Under the pieces are notes generated by a model that searched no databases, was not told the DNA's origin, and saw only the letters and a list, made by a program, of their open reading frames with translations. A DNA stretch of 32,956 bases, taken from Silene noctiflora (lineage: Eukaryota; Streptophyta; Magnoliopsida; Caryophyllales; Caryophyllaceae). This document shows, piece after piece, positions 20,085 through 31,741 of the stretch. The stretch is from the NCBI GenBank assembly GCA_009801015.1, contig VHZZ01000012.1, positions 375,352-408,307 on the forward strand, read 5' to 3'. The stretch's first letter is position 1. Every line of letters begins with the position of its first letter. A program made the position numbers and the translations under genes.

Positions 20085-20405
20085 GGATTTTAATGATGGG
20101 GTTTCTGTAATTCTGTGTTTTATGCATTGTTTTGCAATAGTTTTAATCTTTAATTGCATTTTGATGATGGGTTTTTGGTAATGTTGTGTTTTATGCATTG
20201 GAATGTTTGATTTTTCAATAAAGTTTGAAACTTTGATTGGTTTTGATGTTGGGTTTTTGGTGATGTTGTGTTGTATGCATTGGAATGTTCGATTTTCGAA
20301 TAATGTTTCAATCTTTGATTGCAGTTTGATGATGGTTTTTTGGTAATGTTGTGTTTTATGCATTGGAATGTTCGATTTTCGAAGAAAGTTTCTATCTTTA
20401 ATCAC
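20085..20405 (+). repeat. four degenerate tandem repeats in the presumed TRM leader intron
   Basis: The anchor tgtgttttatgcattg recurs at 20114, 20185, 20267 (one change) and 20350, spacings of 71, 82 and 83 bp. The units also share gatgatgggtttttggtaat and the gaatgttcgattttcgaa part. Open frames across it have no protein meaning. Confidence 0.85.
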
Positions 20406-20844
20406 TGTTTTTGTTGAGTGATTAGTTTGTGGTTGGAGATGGTTTTGCTGGTTTTGTGGGGTTAGTGATGTGATTAGTGAAACTTCTTAAAGTTTTACTG
20501 TAGTTTTATTAAATTTAAGGATTTTGTAATTGTAGCAGCAAACATGGTTTTTTTCTGATTGTTGCATTGTTTCAATTTTTACTGTTTCCTAAGTTTTACT
20601 TCATTATTTGGTTAGTTGAATTGATTCAAGTTCTGTAACTGTATAATGGATCAAGTTAGAATGCGGTTACTGATCAGATTACCAGGTAAGATGAGGTTGA
20701 TAGGCCTGTTTTAATCAGCTTGGAATTTTAGCTGGTTGGATTTCCTTGTGTAACCATATAATTAGGGTGGTGTAGTGTAGTTAACCAGTTCCACAGAATT
20801 AGTGTGCAGTTTCATGTTCGATTATTAAGCCGAATGTAATGCGT

Positions 20845-21406
20845 ACTCTAAGGCCTAAGCATAGAGCTAATTTACATGTAGATAGGCTTACTGAAATAGT
20901 GTTGATATCAATTGCAAATATAGCTCGCCTTTGATCGTTTATGCTGCACACGGTTAGAAGTATCTGATATGTCTAGGTAGATAAGTGCCGTTATTTGTGA
21001 AAACTTCTTCAAACTTGTCATATATTGAAGTGTGAATTGTCGTACTCATGTCCAAGTATTGAGTGTTGGGCAAAGTGGATGTAACCAAGCTGATCATACT
21101 CTAAGCATAGACCTAATTTACACGTAGATAAAGCTTACTGAAGTTGTATTGAAATCAATTGCTAATGCAGCTAGCCTCTGATCGTTTATGTTACACACGG
21201 TTGACATGAGTAGGTATATAAGTGCCGGATTCAGCAATTTTTTTGTGAAAACTTCTTCAAATCTGGCTTTTACTGAAGTGTGAGATTGTGTCTTATGGAG
21301 TATATTCGACTCATACCCATGTCCAAGTATTGAGTATTGGACATGGCACGCGAGATAATATGAGTCATGAGAAGTCAGCCTGTCAGAGTAACCTAGCTGA
21401 TCATAC
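20845..21406 (+). repeat. direct duplication of ~250-300 bp in the presumed TRM leader intron
   Basis: Copy 1 (about 20845-21097) and copy 2 (about 21098-21406) share, in the same order, ctctaag, catagagctaatttac, gtagataggcttactgaa, tgatcgtttatg, cacacggtt, ataagtgccg, gtgaaaacttcttcaaa, tgaagtgtga, catgtccaagtattgagt and agctgatcata. Several small indels separate them, so the event is not recent. Confidence 0.8.
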
Positions 21407-21851
21407 TGTTGAAACTATTTTAGTTAGACCAAGGGCGGGAATCAGATGTGAATTAGGATCCAAAGGTTTGTCTTGTCCAATGGTCGAGAACAGGTACTAT
21501 AGTTGATAGGGTTTCTTTAACATGCCATGCCATTGAGTTGGTGATGATGTGGTCAGGTAGTATTAAGAAATATCGAACTCAACCATGGCAAATTCAACAA
21601 ATCATCGATTATAATTGCCTTATACGCATTTGGAATAATAAGATTTGAAGTAGGAGTACTAGTTATATTACCTTATACACATTATTCCATAATGCCATTA
21701 TACGATACACAGCATATTGTTAATTTATTTATTTTTAACTATGAACAGGTTCAAGGTCTCACCATATTGAGTTGACTGAAGTTTGGTGTTCCTCGGACTG
21801 TTCATCAATCTGTAAATGTCGGAGCAAGGTTGAAGTTTGTATGAAGCAAAC

Positions 21852-24800
21852 ATGGGTGGTGACAAGCATGGACCAAAGAGTGGGCGTTACGTTGGTGGCT
21901 TCTTGCAGCTGTTTGACTGGAATGCTAAGTCTAGAAAAAAGCTGTTTCCAAGCAAATCTGATTTACCAGGTGTGGTTTGTATTTCCTGTTTGTCTGAGAA
22001 ATTTTCCATTAGGTCTGATCAGCCGACAATCAGTTTTTTTTTTGTTCCAATGTTGCACAGAACAACCAAAACAAGGGAAGAAATGCGACGGGAATTTGCC
22101 AGTTACTCGGATGTGTGTGGTGAGACCTTCTTCACCATGTAATCAAGTTTCCTGAAAAAGAAAACCATTCTAAGAACAGCATGAAAAAAAGTTATTATTT
22201 GCGTTCTGTTGGATTTTGATATGTAATAGAACATTAATTTGCCTCCCTCAATCAGTAGAGGTACTCTTTGTCAGCAAATACTGTAATGGAACAAATGTTA
22301 CCTTGCAGGTAGAAGACGAAGAATTTGGTGGCGGATTAAGTTACAGATGCGGAAGTGAATATAGTTATGCATCATCGGTCACAGATGATGATATATATGG
22401 AACAAAAGCTCCTGGGGTCGTGGCTAGGCTCATGGGACTAGATTCTATGCCAACATCTAATATAGGGGACTCATACCCTAACTCGTTTTCTGATACTCAA
22501 TCACTTCAGGATGCTCCATATAGAGGGAGAAACCTCGACTTTTACCATGACCAGCAAGTCATGCACTCAAGCCACCAGTTTGATAAGGTGGAGTCTACTA
22601 GACCTCCGAGGGTGCCTATTAGACCAATTGAGAAGTTTCAGAGTGAAATTCTGCCACCAAAATCTGCTAAAACGATCCCAATCACTCATCATAAGCTTTT
22701 ATCACCCATTAAAAGATCTATGTTTGTTCCATCTCGAGATGCAGCTCATGTTATGGAAGCTGCTGCTAAAATCATTGAGCCAGGTCCTCAGGCTACTCCC
22801 CGGGCAAAAATATCGTCACCAGGAACATCCTCGGTTCCCTTTAAAGTTCGAGAAATGAGAGAGAAACTAAAAGCATCTCAGAGACCGGGGCACATCAATA
22901 GGCAAGTCGAGTCCAATGCGGCTAAGTGTCTCAGAGAACAGCCTAACATCAATAGGCAAGTCGAGTCCAATGCGGCTAATTGTCTCAGAGAACAGCCTAA
23001 CATCAATAGGCAAGTCGAGTCCAATGCGGCTAAGTGTCTCAGAGAACAGCCTATGAACAAGAGCTGGAATGGAACAGTTGAAGCTAATGATAGTTCTTTA
23101 AGTGTGAAGGGTAATGGAACAGTTGAAGCTAATGATAGTTCTTTAAGCGTGAAGGGTAAAAGCAAGTCAGTTTCACTTGCTATCCAGGCAAAGGTCAATG
23201 TACAGAAGAGGGAAGGTTTAACTTCTAGTAGTAGAAGTTTAGCTTCAGAAGAACCGGATGACGTTAAGTCAACTCAGTCATTCAGGAACCAAACAAGTAG
23301 CTCGAAAAGCTCCAACAGGAAATCTTTGACACAAAACAATTCTTCTGTGCTGAGAACAAATAACCAGAAACAAAACTGCCCTCCAAATAGGGATAAACCC
23401 GTCTCTAAAACTTTGACTGCCAGTTCTATAGGAAAAAAGTCTGTTACGGAGGATGCTTCTAGGGACAAAGGGGCGCCTAGAACAAGTTCTAGGAAATCTA
23501 GCTTACACGCAAGGGATGGCGATAAAGGGACTCCATATTCTGGATCCCGGAATGTTCCCAGGAAAAAAAGATCTATTGATGGAAGTCTGAACTTGAACAA
23601 GAACCAGGTGACGGATAACGTGTTTGCCAGCAAACATGATAACCCTAATAAATCTAGTATGAGTGCTGATAAGCATTTCACTTGGATAGAAGAAAGTCGA
23701 AGGAAAGGAATGGATGTTGTTTCCTTTACATTCAGTGCTCCAATTACGCGATCATTGTCTGAGAAAAGCACTGATCTTTATACTGATGAAAGAAGTAAAA
23801 CACTAAGAAATTCTGATATTACTAAACTATCTTCCCCAGGATTTAGTGGGTTAAAAGGTGATGCTTTGAGTATTTTGCTGGAACAAAAGCTGAAAGAATT
23901 AGCGTCAAACCTAGGGAGTCCCCATAGCTTCACGAAGACAGATAGAACTGCAGAGTCTTCACCTGGCGGTGTAGAGAGTGCTATTGGGAAGGCCCGAGAA
24001 AAAGCAGCTCAACGGGAGCTTCGAGTGAATGGTGAGAATAGCCAGATGTATTCTCAATCTATCAGAAGGATTTGCAACTTTCAGGTAAACAATGTCACAC
24101 ATAGTTTTATCTTGTAAATTATTCCAGACAGTTTTTCTACCAAAATTTATTCACTGTTCTGCTAGGGTAGTTGTAGCATCGGCCGAGTCTCCCGAGACAT
24201 GAAACTTCACTGCTGTTCATGAATTTTCTTTGTCAAATCCCCAAAAGTTATGCTATTAATTCTAGTAAAACAAGAATAGCTGAAATTATTTCTGTTTTTC
24301 AGGCAGGGGAAGCAGTGGAAGATTATAATAAGAACACAGAAATTAAACAATGGAATCCTCATATCCCCAGTCCCGTCTCGATTCTGGAACCTTCTATGTT
24401 GACAGAAAGTTGCTATTCTTCAGAGAGCTTAACAAGTAGCAGCACAGAAGGTAATAACACTAATGCAATATCCCAAATCTGTTCCATATGGAGTTTTACT
24501 ATGCTTTCCCTACTATAAAAAAGTTATTTTTCCTGCAAACCATTGACGTATAAGTAGCTCTACTGCTAAAAAGGTTTAATTTTTATATACTTTTTCAGAG
24601 AGTAAACCCTGCTCATCAGTATTGGCTCGGGAAGTGGTTAGTTCAAGTTCTGTACAAAAGTTCCATCCTATGGAAATCGATAAGGACATATCAGATTCAG
24701 CTACATCTCAGATTACCGCTATAAAAAGTTCCGTGAAAAGAACTTCATTGGAACTAGGATATGTAAAGAACATACTTTGTAATGTGGAGTTAATGTTTAA

Positions 24801-25242
24801 GGATTATATGACGGGTAGAACACGAGAAATAGTGAACCCACACCTCTTTGACCAGATGGAAAGACGGGTGCTAATGGGACCCGGAGAGACTAAACTCGAG
24901 AGGAAAGTGTTATTTGATTGTGTTGGCGAGTGCTTGGATTTGAAATGCCAACGATTTGTTGGAGGCGGGTTTGACACATGGAGGAAAGGTGTAGCGACGT
25001 TGAAGAGAAAGGAGAGATTAGGTGAAGAGGTATATAAGGAGATTGAGGGTTGGAGAAGCTTGGGAAATTGTATGGTGGATGAGCTTGTGGACAAGGATAT
25101 GAGTAGTAAATATGGAAGATGGTTGGATTTTGAAGTTGATGAATTCATGCTAGGTGTGGAGATTGAAGGCCAGATATTAGATTCATTGGTTGTTGAATTG
25201 GTTGCTGATTTGTCGCGTTCAAAGTTACCTTCTTTTCAATGA
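21852..25242 (+). CDS. TRM-family protein (DUF3741 VARLMGL motif, DUF4378), LONGIFOLIA-related
   Basis: Five coding exons fit: 21852-21969, 22061-22119, 22309-24084, 24303-24450 and 24599-25242, with GT...AG at each intron, giving 914 aa. The N-terminus MGGDKHGPKSGRYVGGFLQLFDWN is typical of one TRM clade. The conserved VARLMGLDSMP motif is at 97-107, preceded by an acidic YASSVTDDD stretch. A long Ser/Lys-rich disordered middle follows, then DUF4378 (about 745-912), ending in DKDMSSKYGRWLDFEVDEF and a hydrophobic amphipathic tail. Family members recruit TON1/TON2-PP2A to microtubules and affect cell division planes and organ shape, so a cortical-microtubule role is inferred. Two tandem duplications lie in exon 3 (residues about 255-308 and 313-342). 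An upstream ATG in another frame sits 11 bases before the chosen start, which has the better context (aaacATGG). A leader intron, 20052-21748, is likely. The exact Arabidopsis TRM number is not resolved. Confidence 0.85.
22893..23054 (+). repeat. 54-bp in-frame tandem repeat, three copies, in TRM exon 3
   Basis: Exact spacing of 54 bp (catcaatagg at 22893, 22947 and 23001) gives three 18-residue copies of INRQVESNAAKCLREQPN with a single K/N change. Near-identity of the DNA indicates a recent expansion that keeps the frame. Confidence 0.95.
23068..23157 (+). repeat. 45-bp in-frame tandem duplication in TRM exon 3
   Basis: Two copies, starting at 23068 and 23113, encode NGTVEANDSSLSVKG twice with almost no DNA difference. 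It lies just downstream of the 54-bp repeat, in the predicted disordered part of the protein. Confidence 0.95.
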
Positions 25243-25646
25243 CATTTTTATAACGAGATTATTTCGACACCTTAGAGACTCCCCACTGTGCCTATGTTGG
25301 TTGATGGAGGAGGCTAACCTGTCGGATATGTCTGTATGTGCAACATGTAGAATGTAAGTCCTCAGTCATCTTTCATTGTATACCTCTTCCTACATTCGCA
25401 AGATCGATGATTATATAATGATTGATGTTTTCTGGTACAAAGTTATCTTGTTAACGGTTTCAGTCAATGATTAAGTTAGTTCACTCCAAATTACTCGAGG
25501 TTCAAGACATACGGAACCTGAGACCAGACCACTAGGCCAAAACTCAATCACTGCAGTCTTGGCAAATAGGTGTCTGTAATCAGTAGGCACGTTTTCTATT
25601 TCTCGCCCGAAAATTGCTAACATTGCCTCTTGATAAATTAATCTAA
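25243..25646. other. intergenic space between the convergent TRM and TBL genes
   Basis: This 404-bp gap must hold the 3' untranslated regions and both polyadenylation sites, so the two transcripts may overlap at their tails. I see no other element. Confidence 0.6.
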
Positions 25647-27464
25647 TTAGACGTATCCTTTAGAAGAAGATAACAAAGTAGCATAGAGAAGTTGATTCCA
25701 AGAGTCTGGAACTCCAGGAAGACACCAATGCATACAGTCTTGGGATACACCCGGACGCCATTTTGATCCGGGTCTCCGATATCTTGAAGGATGCCCGTCT
25801 TTTCTGTAGTCGGTCAACCTGCTGATGTTGAGGTAAATCACTGGTGTCTTCATCTTAGACATCGCTAATTCAGGAATGTTCTTGACCCATGGATGAAACG
25901 GTTCTAATACCTGACCCTTTATTGATTCTGCATCTTTTATCGGTTCTCTTTCTTTGTCACAAGTCCCATTTGAAAACCATTCTCCTCCCCTGCTCCAAAT
26001 AATATTAAACACGAAAAATAAGATTCATCTTAGCCAAACACAAGATCATCCGACTTCTGAGTTGTATCAGAATTTGGTTAAAGACGGTTTTACTGTAAGA
26101 TCAGGTTTCAGGTTAGCTGTCATGTTCTGTAAGTCTGTAACCATTATGTAAGACGACTTTATGCTATGTTTAAAGATAAACGAATGATTGAGACGTGTAG
26201 CAGAAACAAAATGTCTTACTTGTAATGAACGGCTGTTAAGCCCACAAAGAAGACCTTGGTTTTATTCTTGTTGACAGCATTGTCAACCCATTCTCCCCAT
26301 GTCTTCATGGCTTTTGTATATGCTTCTTCCACATCCATTTTCTTATGAACAAAATCATCACCTTCTTGGAAGAAATTCTCCCTACAAATCGAAATGTTTC
26401 TCAATAATTTAAGTATAGATCATCTGAAAACGTCGTCTTTAAGCCAAATGTCATACGACATACCCATTTTTAGTTCTAGCAGGATTCCACCATTGCCCTG
26501 TGTTAAAGATGAGAAAATCAGCATTGTAATGCTTGGCGACAGTATCATGTATCTCGTCGATCCGCAGCTTATCCATTGGTGTCTGAACAGCTGTTGGTCC
26601 AACAGTTTTCCAATGTTTTACTATGAATGGTGCTGTGATCATTATTATGCTGCATTCATATTCCTGCAGAAAACTTTAAACCATTATTAACAGTTGCCGG
26701 AGTTTTTCAACTTTTTTTCATCGGAATCCAAAACCAAAGAATTTTAACTCCGGCGACAAATGGAATAGAGAATTTACCTTGATTTCAAACGAAAATCCGT
26801 CTCTTATTAACAATCTCTTCCCAGTAACATTAAAGTTACTCAATGAACAAATCAATGACTCCCACATATTCCGATTTAACGAATCACCCACAAACACCAT
26901 CTTCTTCCCTCTCAACATTTCCAGCATTTTCTTCCTGTCAAACCTATAAAATCGACATGGAAATGAGGTCGTTGCATGTATAAAAGTGTCATGTAAAGTC
27001 GTTTTACATTGATTCAAAAAAACGTAACTTAAACCGACTATTTCCAAATCGTAAATTATGAGGCTGAACCTTGGAATATCACAAGCATGAGGCTGCCATC
27101 TATAGTTCAAGTAACCAAAATCCGGACGTCCACTTTTGTAACAATTAAACGACCCGCCAACGTACGGGCATGACCCGGGTTGGTAAATGGGTCCATTGTC
27201 ATCATACACCCAACTTCCATCAAACACATCACAAACATTTGACTTGTTTTCGACCTGAATCCTTAAAGAAGGACTAGGAGGTCTATATTCGGTCTCATTT
27301 GAGTAAGCGAAAGTCAATGTGTCATTTCGAGTAGGGATGGTGGTGGTGGTTAGAGGGTTGGAAGTCAATGGAATGTTGAGTAAGAAGATGAATGTGAAGA
27401 GGATGATGAAGGTTGTTGAAATTAATTGAGTTTTAGAAAATGGTTTGCTTGTTAATATGGACAT
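25647..27464 (-). CDS. trichome birefringence-like (TBL/DUF231) polysaccharide O-acetyltransferase
   Basis: I read five exons on the minus strand: 27464-27070, 26943-26778, 26663-26464, 26381-26220 and 25989-25647. All have GT...AG introns and together encode 421 aa, a normal length for the family. An N-terminal signal anchor (about 13-33) indicates a type II Golgi protein. The TBL domain starts at [14 protein letters not shown] (about 76-89) and continues through [11 protein letters not shown] and [22 protein letters not shown]. The esterase-like GDS motif is at 151-153 ([15 protein letters not shown]), and the D-X-X-H motif is D392-C-M-H395 in [13 protein letters not shown]. Together these give the Ser-Asp-His set used to transfer acetyl groups to wall polymers such as xylan, mannan or pectin; the substrate cannot be read from the sequence. 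An in-frame ATG 75 bases upstream (27539) is an alternative start. The region before the anchor motif EYECSIIM is more divergent than usual. The last acceptor could shift by 3 bases. Confidence 0.9.
26944..27069 (-). other. stop-free 126-nt intron in the TBL gene
   Basis: The first intron runs from GTTCAG to TATAG and is 126 nt, exactly 42 codons, with no stop in the coding frame. Removing it restores the family sequence [15 protein letters not shown], and keeping it would insert 42 residues just before the GDS block without shifting the frame. The family match argues that it is normally spliced. Confidence 0.75.
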
Positions 27465-27555
27465 TTTTAGTATAATTCTTTCTTTTTTGGTTGTTGTCAA
27501 GGTTTGGTTTAAATTATGGTTGGCATTTGGAGGGAACAAGTTGGTTAAACATGGT

Positions 27556-27620
27556 CAGTGGCGGAGCCAGGTTTTGAATTTAATAGGGCGAAAAATTTCA
27601 ATGGGAAACAGGTAATGATA
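27556..27620. mobile_element. hAT-type MITE end fragment near the TBL 5' region
   Basis: cagtggcggagccaggtttt begins at 27556, 92 bp upstream of the TBL start codon, and matches hAT ends seen at 6647 and 9171. No matching opposite end is found downstream, so it appears truncated. The right limit is a guess. Confidence 0.45.
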
Positions 27621-29601
27621 TAAGAGAAAGTCGAAAATTATATGGTTTTGCAATAAGGCCTAGGCTTATTGCAAAATGATGATTCCCGTCACAAACTTGA
27701 GACGGGTCAAATAAAACCCACATGATACCGGAAAACGAAAAATTTTAACCTAATGGAAGTCAACAGAAGTATAAAAAACGTTTATAAATGTAGAATTAAA
27801 CTGACAAGATCGGAAAACGGAAATGTCATGTTCTTTCATGTGCATTACAGCAACTCTTATCATATTTGTGAGGTGATAATATAACAACTCTTAAGATTCA
27901 CAAATTGGAAATAGATATTCAATAATTTACAATATAATATATTTTATTTCTATCATACAAGGGCCTAGTATTCATATAGTACCATAATTACTCAAGGAGA
28001 GGCATAAAAATGCATCTGTACTGAGCGTCGCTGCTGATTTTAGATCCCTGCAACGCGAGTTTCAGTAATTGAAGAATACAGGCAAAAACGTGTACAAGTC
28101 TGCTCCTCCAGAAATGTGGAGGGCAAATGTGTACTTGACATTCTCAAGGGTGTAGTAGTGTATATATTTTTCATTTCTAATGGAGTGAATACGGAAAAAA
28201 AAAAACAAAGAAGCTCTTTAACGGAAACTGTTATCACTAAGCTCACTCCCACGGCTTCCAATCTCTTGAAGGAGCCCTCGGGCATGGACGGATTTACATC
28301 AAAGGTAGCTACATGAAACTTGCATTTGAACCAGACATCATCCTAGCACCTCGAGGACTCCTGCAAATGGGTGGATAGGATATTCAAATGTATACAACTT
28401 TACCCTGGTGTTACCAACACAAAGAGGTTGACTTTCGAATGACCCATGATGAATATTGCATTGTGAATTGCATGATTTGCATCAAAGGACGACTTCGCCC
28501 AAGTAGAAAAGTGCAACCAGCTTAGTAAGTCGCTTTGCTTTTATCAGAATCAGATGTGTAGGCAAATTTACTAGAAGAAGGAAGAAACTTGAAGACTACA
28601 GCTGCTTGAAAAGCTAAAGTAGTTTACCTGTGCGATCCCCATGCCTATACTGGGTCCTGATGTTCTGAGTCATAGCCTGCTTATCAAAGAGAAATCAGTC
28701 TCTAAACCCATCTAGGCATTTGAGGACGAGAGTTGTCTCCTCGAGGAAAGGACCTTGGTAGCCCTCATCAACATGATCAGGGGCTTATATTGAGCTCACC
28801 ACTTTCTGAATGCTGTAGTTTCCTGAACAAACAAGCAAAACAACTCTAATTGACTATATCGCACCATAATTTAGCCAAGAATAAGGTCAAAGGTATCCAT
28901 GAAACTAAGGAGGCTCCCTCCTACGCAGTGTAAGTGCGGGATTCTGTAATTGACCTTAACCTTGACACAGGCTATATATAATCACCAAGAGCAAAGAGAA
29001 TAAATATAACCTAGAAAAAGAGACCGGTCTAGCGATGAATTGTTAGAGAGTGAGAAATAATGCAAACTATGGCATCCTACTGAAATCATGGGATAGAACT
29101 CTAGAAGCAACACTACAACAGTTTCCAGATATAAGGAAATCTGATGGTACAAGACCCTATTCCGAGAATCCTAGGAAATACACAAGTACATATCGCGGGT
29201 GAATAGATAAAATAGAAAGTAGAATGTTGGCAAAGAGATCTAGACAATACAGACTTTCAGAACACAAGCTGTGTCAAGTGCACCATATTCTTGAGAGCAA
29301 CAAGCGAACATATTTGCACTGTCGGAACTAGGAAGTTAGTAACATGCATGATCCTACATTCCTACCTTTTGGGATCAGCGTGATACCTTTAAAACTCAAT
29401 ATTTAAGTTGTCGAATCAATGAACCAATTGTTCTCCTGAAAACAAATAAGCAGAGCAAAAGATGGATGTGTTCAGCCGAATACCTCAAGTCCTCAAACAG
29501 CAACCAATTCATCAACGAATGAGGAACATCGAGTAGCGCACTTTGCAGCTGGGTATTTGTAAAAGGTAAGACGCCGAAACAGCGTGTTACATCAGCCCTT
29601 A
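27621..29601. other. region downstream of the PPR gene, possible spliced 3' untranslated region
   Basis: There is no recognised protein. Read on the minus strand (the PPR direction) there are good splice-like sites: an acceptor TTTGTTTTCAG|GAGAAC near 29438, an acceptor TTGTTTGTTCAG|GAAAC near 28833 and a donor GCACAG|GTAAAC near 28629. These could be introns of a long PPR 3' untranslated region or of a non-coding transcript. From 27621 to 28000 it is AT-rich and featureless. Confidence 0.3.
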
Positions 29602-31741
29602 TTAAAACGAGACAGACTTCAAAACTATACCTTGCTTTTTGTATTTTATTGCAGTATCCTGGGCTTCTTTTAACTTACCCAATTTAAGAAGCATACTGAC
29701 AAATACATCACATGTGCTTGAATCTGGACAGTACCCATTAGCTTCCATTGAAAACAAAATATCCTTCGCGTTTTCAATTTTCCCGATATCACACAGTGAT
29801 TTTATAAGAGCTCCATAAGTGATATTGTCTGGAGCCAGCCCTAATGCAATCATGGAATGGAAAAGGCTGAGTGCCTTTTCAGTCTTATTTCTTCTACAAA
29901 GGCTTGGAATCAGAGCATTGAATGAGTATTGATCTGGACTGATTCCATCAGCTTGCATCTTCCTATATAACACCATAGACCTACCAACGTCCCCAATAAC
30001 GGACAAATAGCGGATCAAAATGTTGTAAGTGACAGTATTAGGGTTAACACCCCATTCCTTCATTTCAGCAAAACAATCAAATGCATCGTTAGTCTTGTTT
30101 GCATGACAGAGACCGTCAATTACTGAACTAAAAGTGAAGATATCTGGCTTAAAACCATGCTGTAAGAGCATTACCAATAATTCACGAGCCCTTTCTGTTT
30201 GAGCAACTTTTAAATGCCCATCAATTAATGTATTAAATGTGGCAAGGTTGGGTGAGATGCCACTTTTCTGCATCTGNACATACAAATCTAATGCCTCTTG
30301 GGTCATCTTAGCCTTCAACAGGCAATCAATCACCATATTATACGAGTACACATTTAGTACCAGTCCAGCCTGAAACATCCGAGTCAAGTATTGACTACCT
30401 TCTTCAGCATATCCCCCTCTGAATAGAGTTTCAATTAGGGTAAGATAAGTATCCAAAGAAAGATTCAAACCTAACTGAAGAAAGCTATCGACTATTTCAC
30501 AAGTGGTCTCAACATCCACTTTATTTATTAAACAAGTCACTATTNTGTTAAACAATGGACTGTCAGGAAGATAGCCTCTCTTCCTACAAGCTACAACACC
30601 TCAAAAACGAAGCTGCCTCCATGGCCATAGATTTATTCGAAAGGCAATACAACATTGTATCACAAGCTGCTTTCGGCAAAACTGATTCCTTCTCAGCAAA
30701 TCCGGATAACACTTCAAACGCCTTATCGGATTTCACACAGCGAAACACCCCATGCACCAATGACCTATACGTAGCGTCACTAGGATTAACTTTCCTAGCT
30801 CTCATTGTCTCCAAAACCTTAAACGCGTCATCTACCCTATTGGCATTACAATAACCATCAATCAATATCGTGTATGTAAACACATTAGGCGCATAACCGG
30901 CTCTCTCCATCATCTTAACCAAACGAAGCGCTTCATCAACCACTCCAGACTTACAAACCCCATGAATAAGTATATTATAAGTGAACCTATCTGGTCTACA
31001 ACAATCAGCAGACATCTGCTGGTACTTCAAATACGCTAAATTAAGCGAATTCGACTTAATCAAAGCATCAATCACAGCATTATACAACCTAGTACTAGGA
31101 TTAATCCCCAAAAGTGAAATTTGCCCAAATATCTCAACACAATAATTTGCCAACCCTAATCTACCCCAACTACCAATCAAAACACGCAGAAAATCCTCAC
31201 TAACCCGAAACCCGGCATTCTTAACATCCTGAACTAATTCAGCATTCAACAAGACTGGACCTTTTCGATACAAGGCATTACCAAAAACACCCTTAATCTG
31301 CTGATTCTTCTCGAATAATGGATTGATATTCAAAACCCAGATATAAAATCTAACAATATGAATTGGGTTTTCTTGATTTTCCAAAATACTACCTACAGAT
31401 TGTGGGTTCAGAATCACTCTCCCAGCTTTTAACTCATGGTTTAGCAACAAATACCAATCTTTTCTCAATAAAATTTGATTAAGTGTGTTCTTATCAATTG
31501 GTTTCTGAACTAATTTAGGCTTGGAAATTGAATTAGAAGCGAAATTAAAATTATTGAAATTGTTAATTTGAGAATTTGAGTGTGACTTACCTTGATTAAT
31601 TACCCTGTTAGGTTGAATTTGGTTGGAATTAATTGAATTTTTGTGTTCAAAAGTATGTTTTTTTGATTGATTATTGAGATTTTGGGAGAGATTTTGAATA
31701 GAGGGATGAGCCCTAGAAGCAAAATTTGAGAAATTTCTCAT
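29602..31741 (-). CDS. PPR40: PPR40-like P-class pentatricopeptide repeat protein, reading frame interrupted once
   Basis: This is an intronless minus-strand gene spanning about 712 codons. The N-terminus is Asn/Ser/Gln-rich and basic (about 1-75), compatible with organelle targeting. There follows a conserved stretch LRKDWYLLLNHELKAGR, then LIGSWGRLGLANYCVEIF and a long run of 35-residue PPR motifs (such as RLYNAVIDALIKSNSL, FTYNILIHGVCKSGVVDEA, VFTYTILIDGYCNANRVDDA, ITYGALIKSLCDIGKIENA). No E or DYW domain is present, so it is P class. The order and wording closely match Arabidopsis PPR40 (At3g16890, as I recall it), a mitochondrial protein tied to complex III and stress responses. The frame changes once between about 30550 and 30610. 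The upstream part (31741 to about 30584) and the downstream part (to 29602) are both well conserved, and N bases lie at 30277 and 30545. A sequencing or assembly error is the simplest reading; a true recent frameshift is possible. Confidence 0.8.

Noticed and set aside
23274-23771. 165-codon minus-strand frame
   Set aside because: It is the antisense of TRM exon 3, with no domain of its own.
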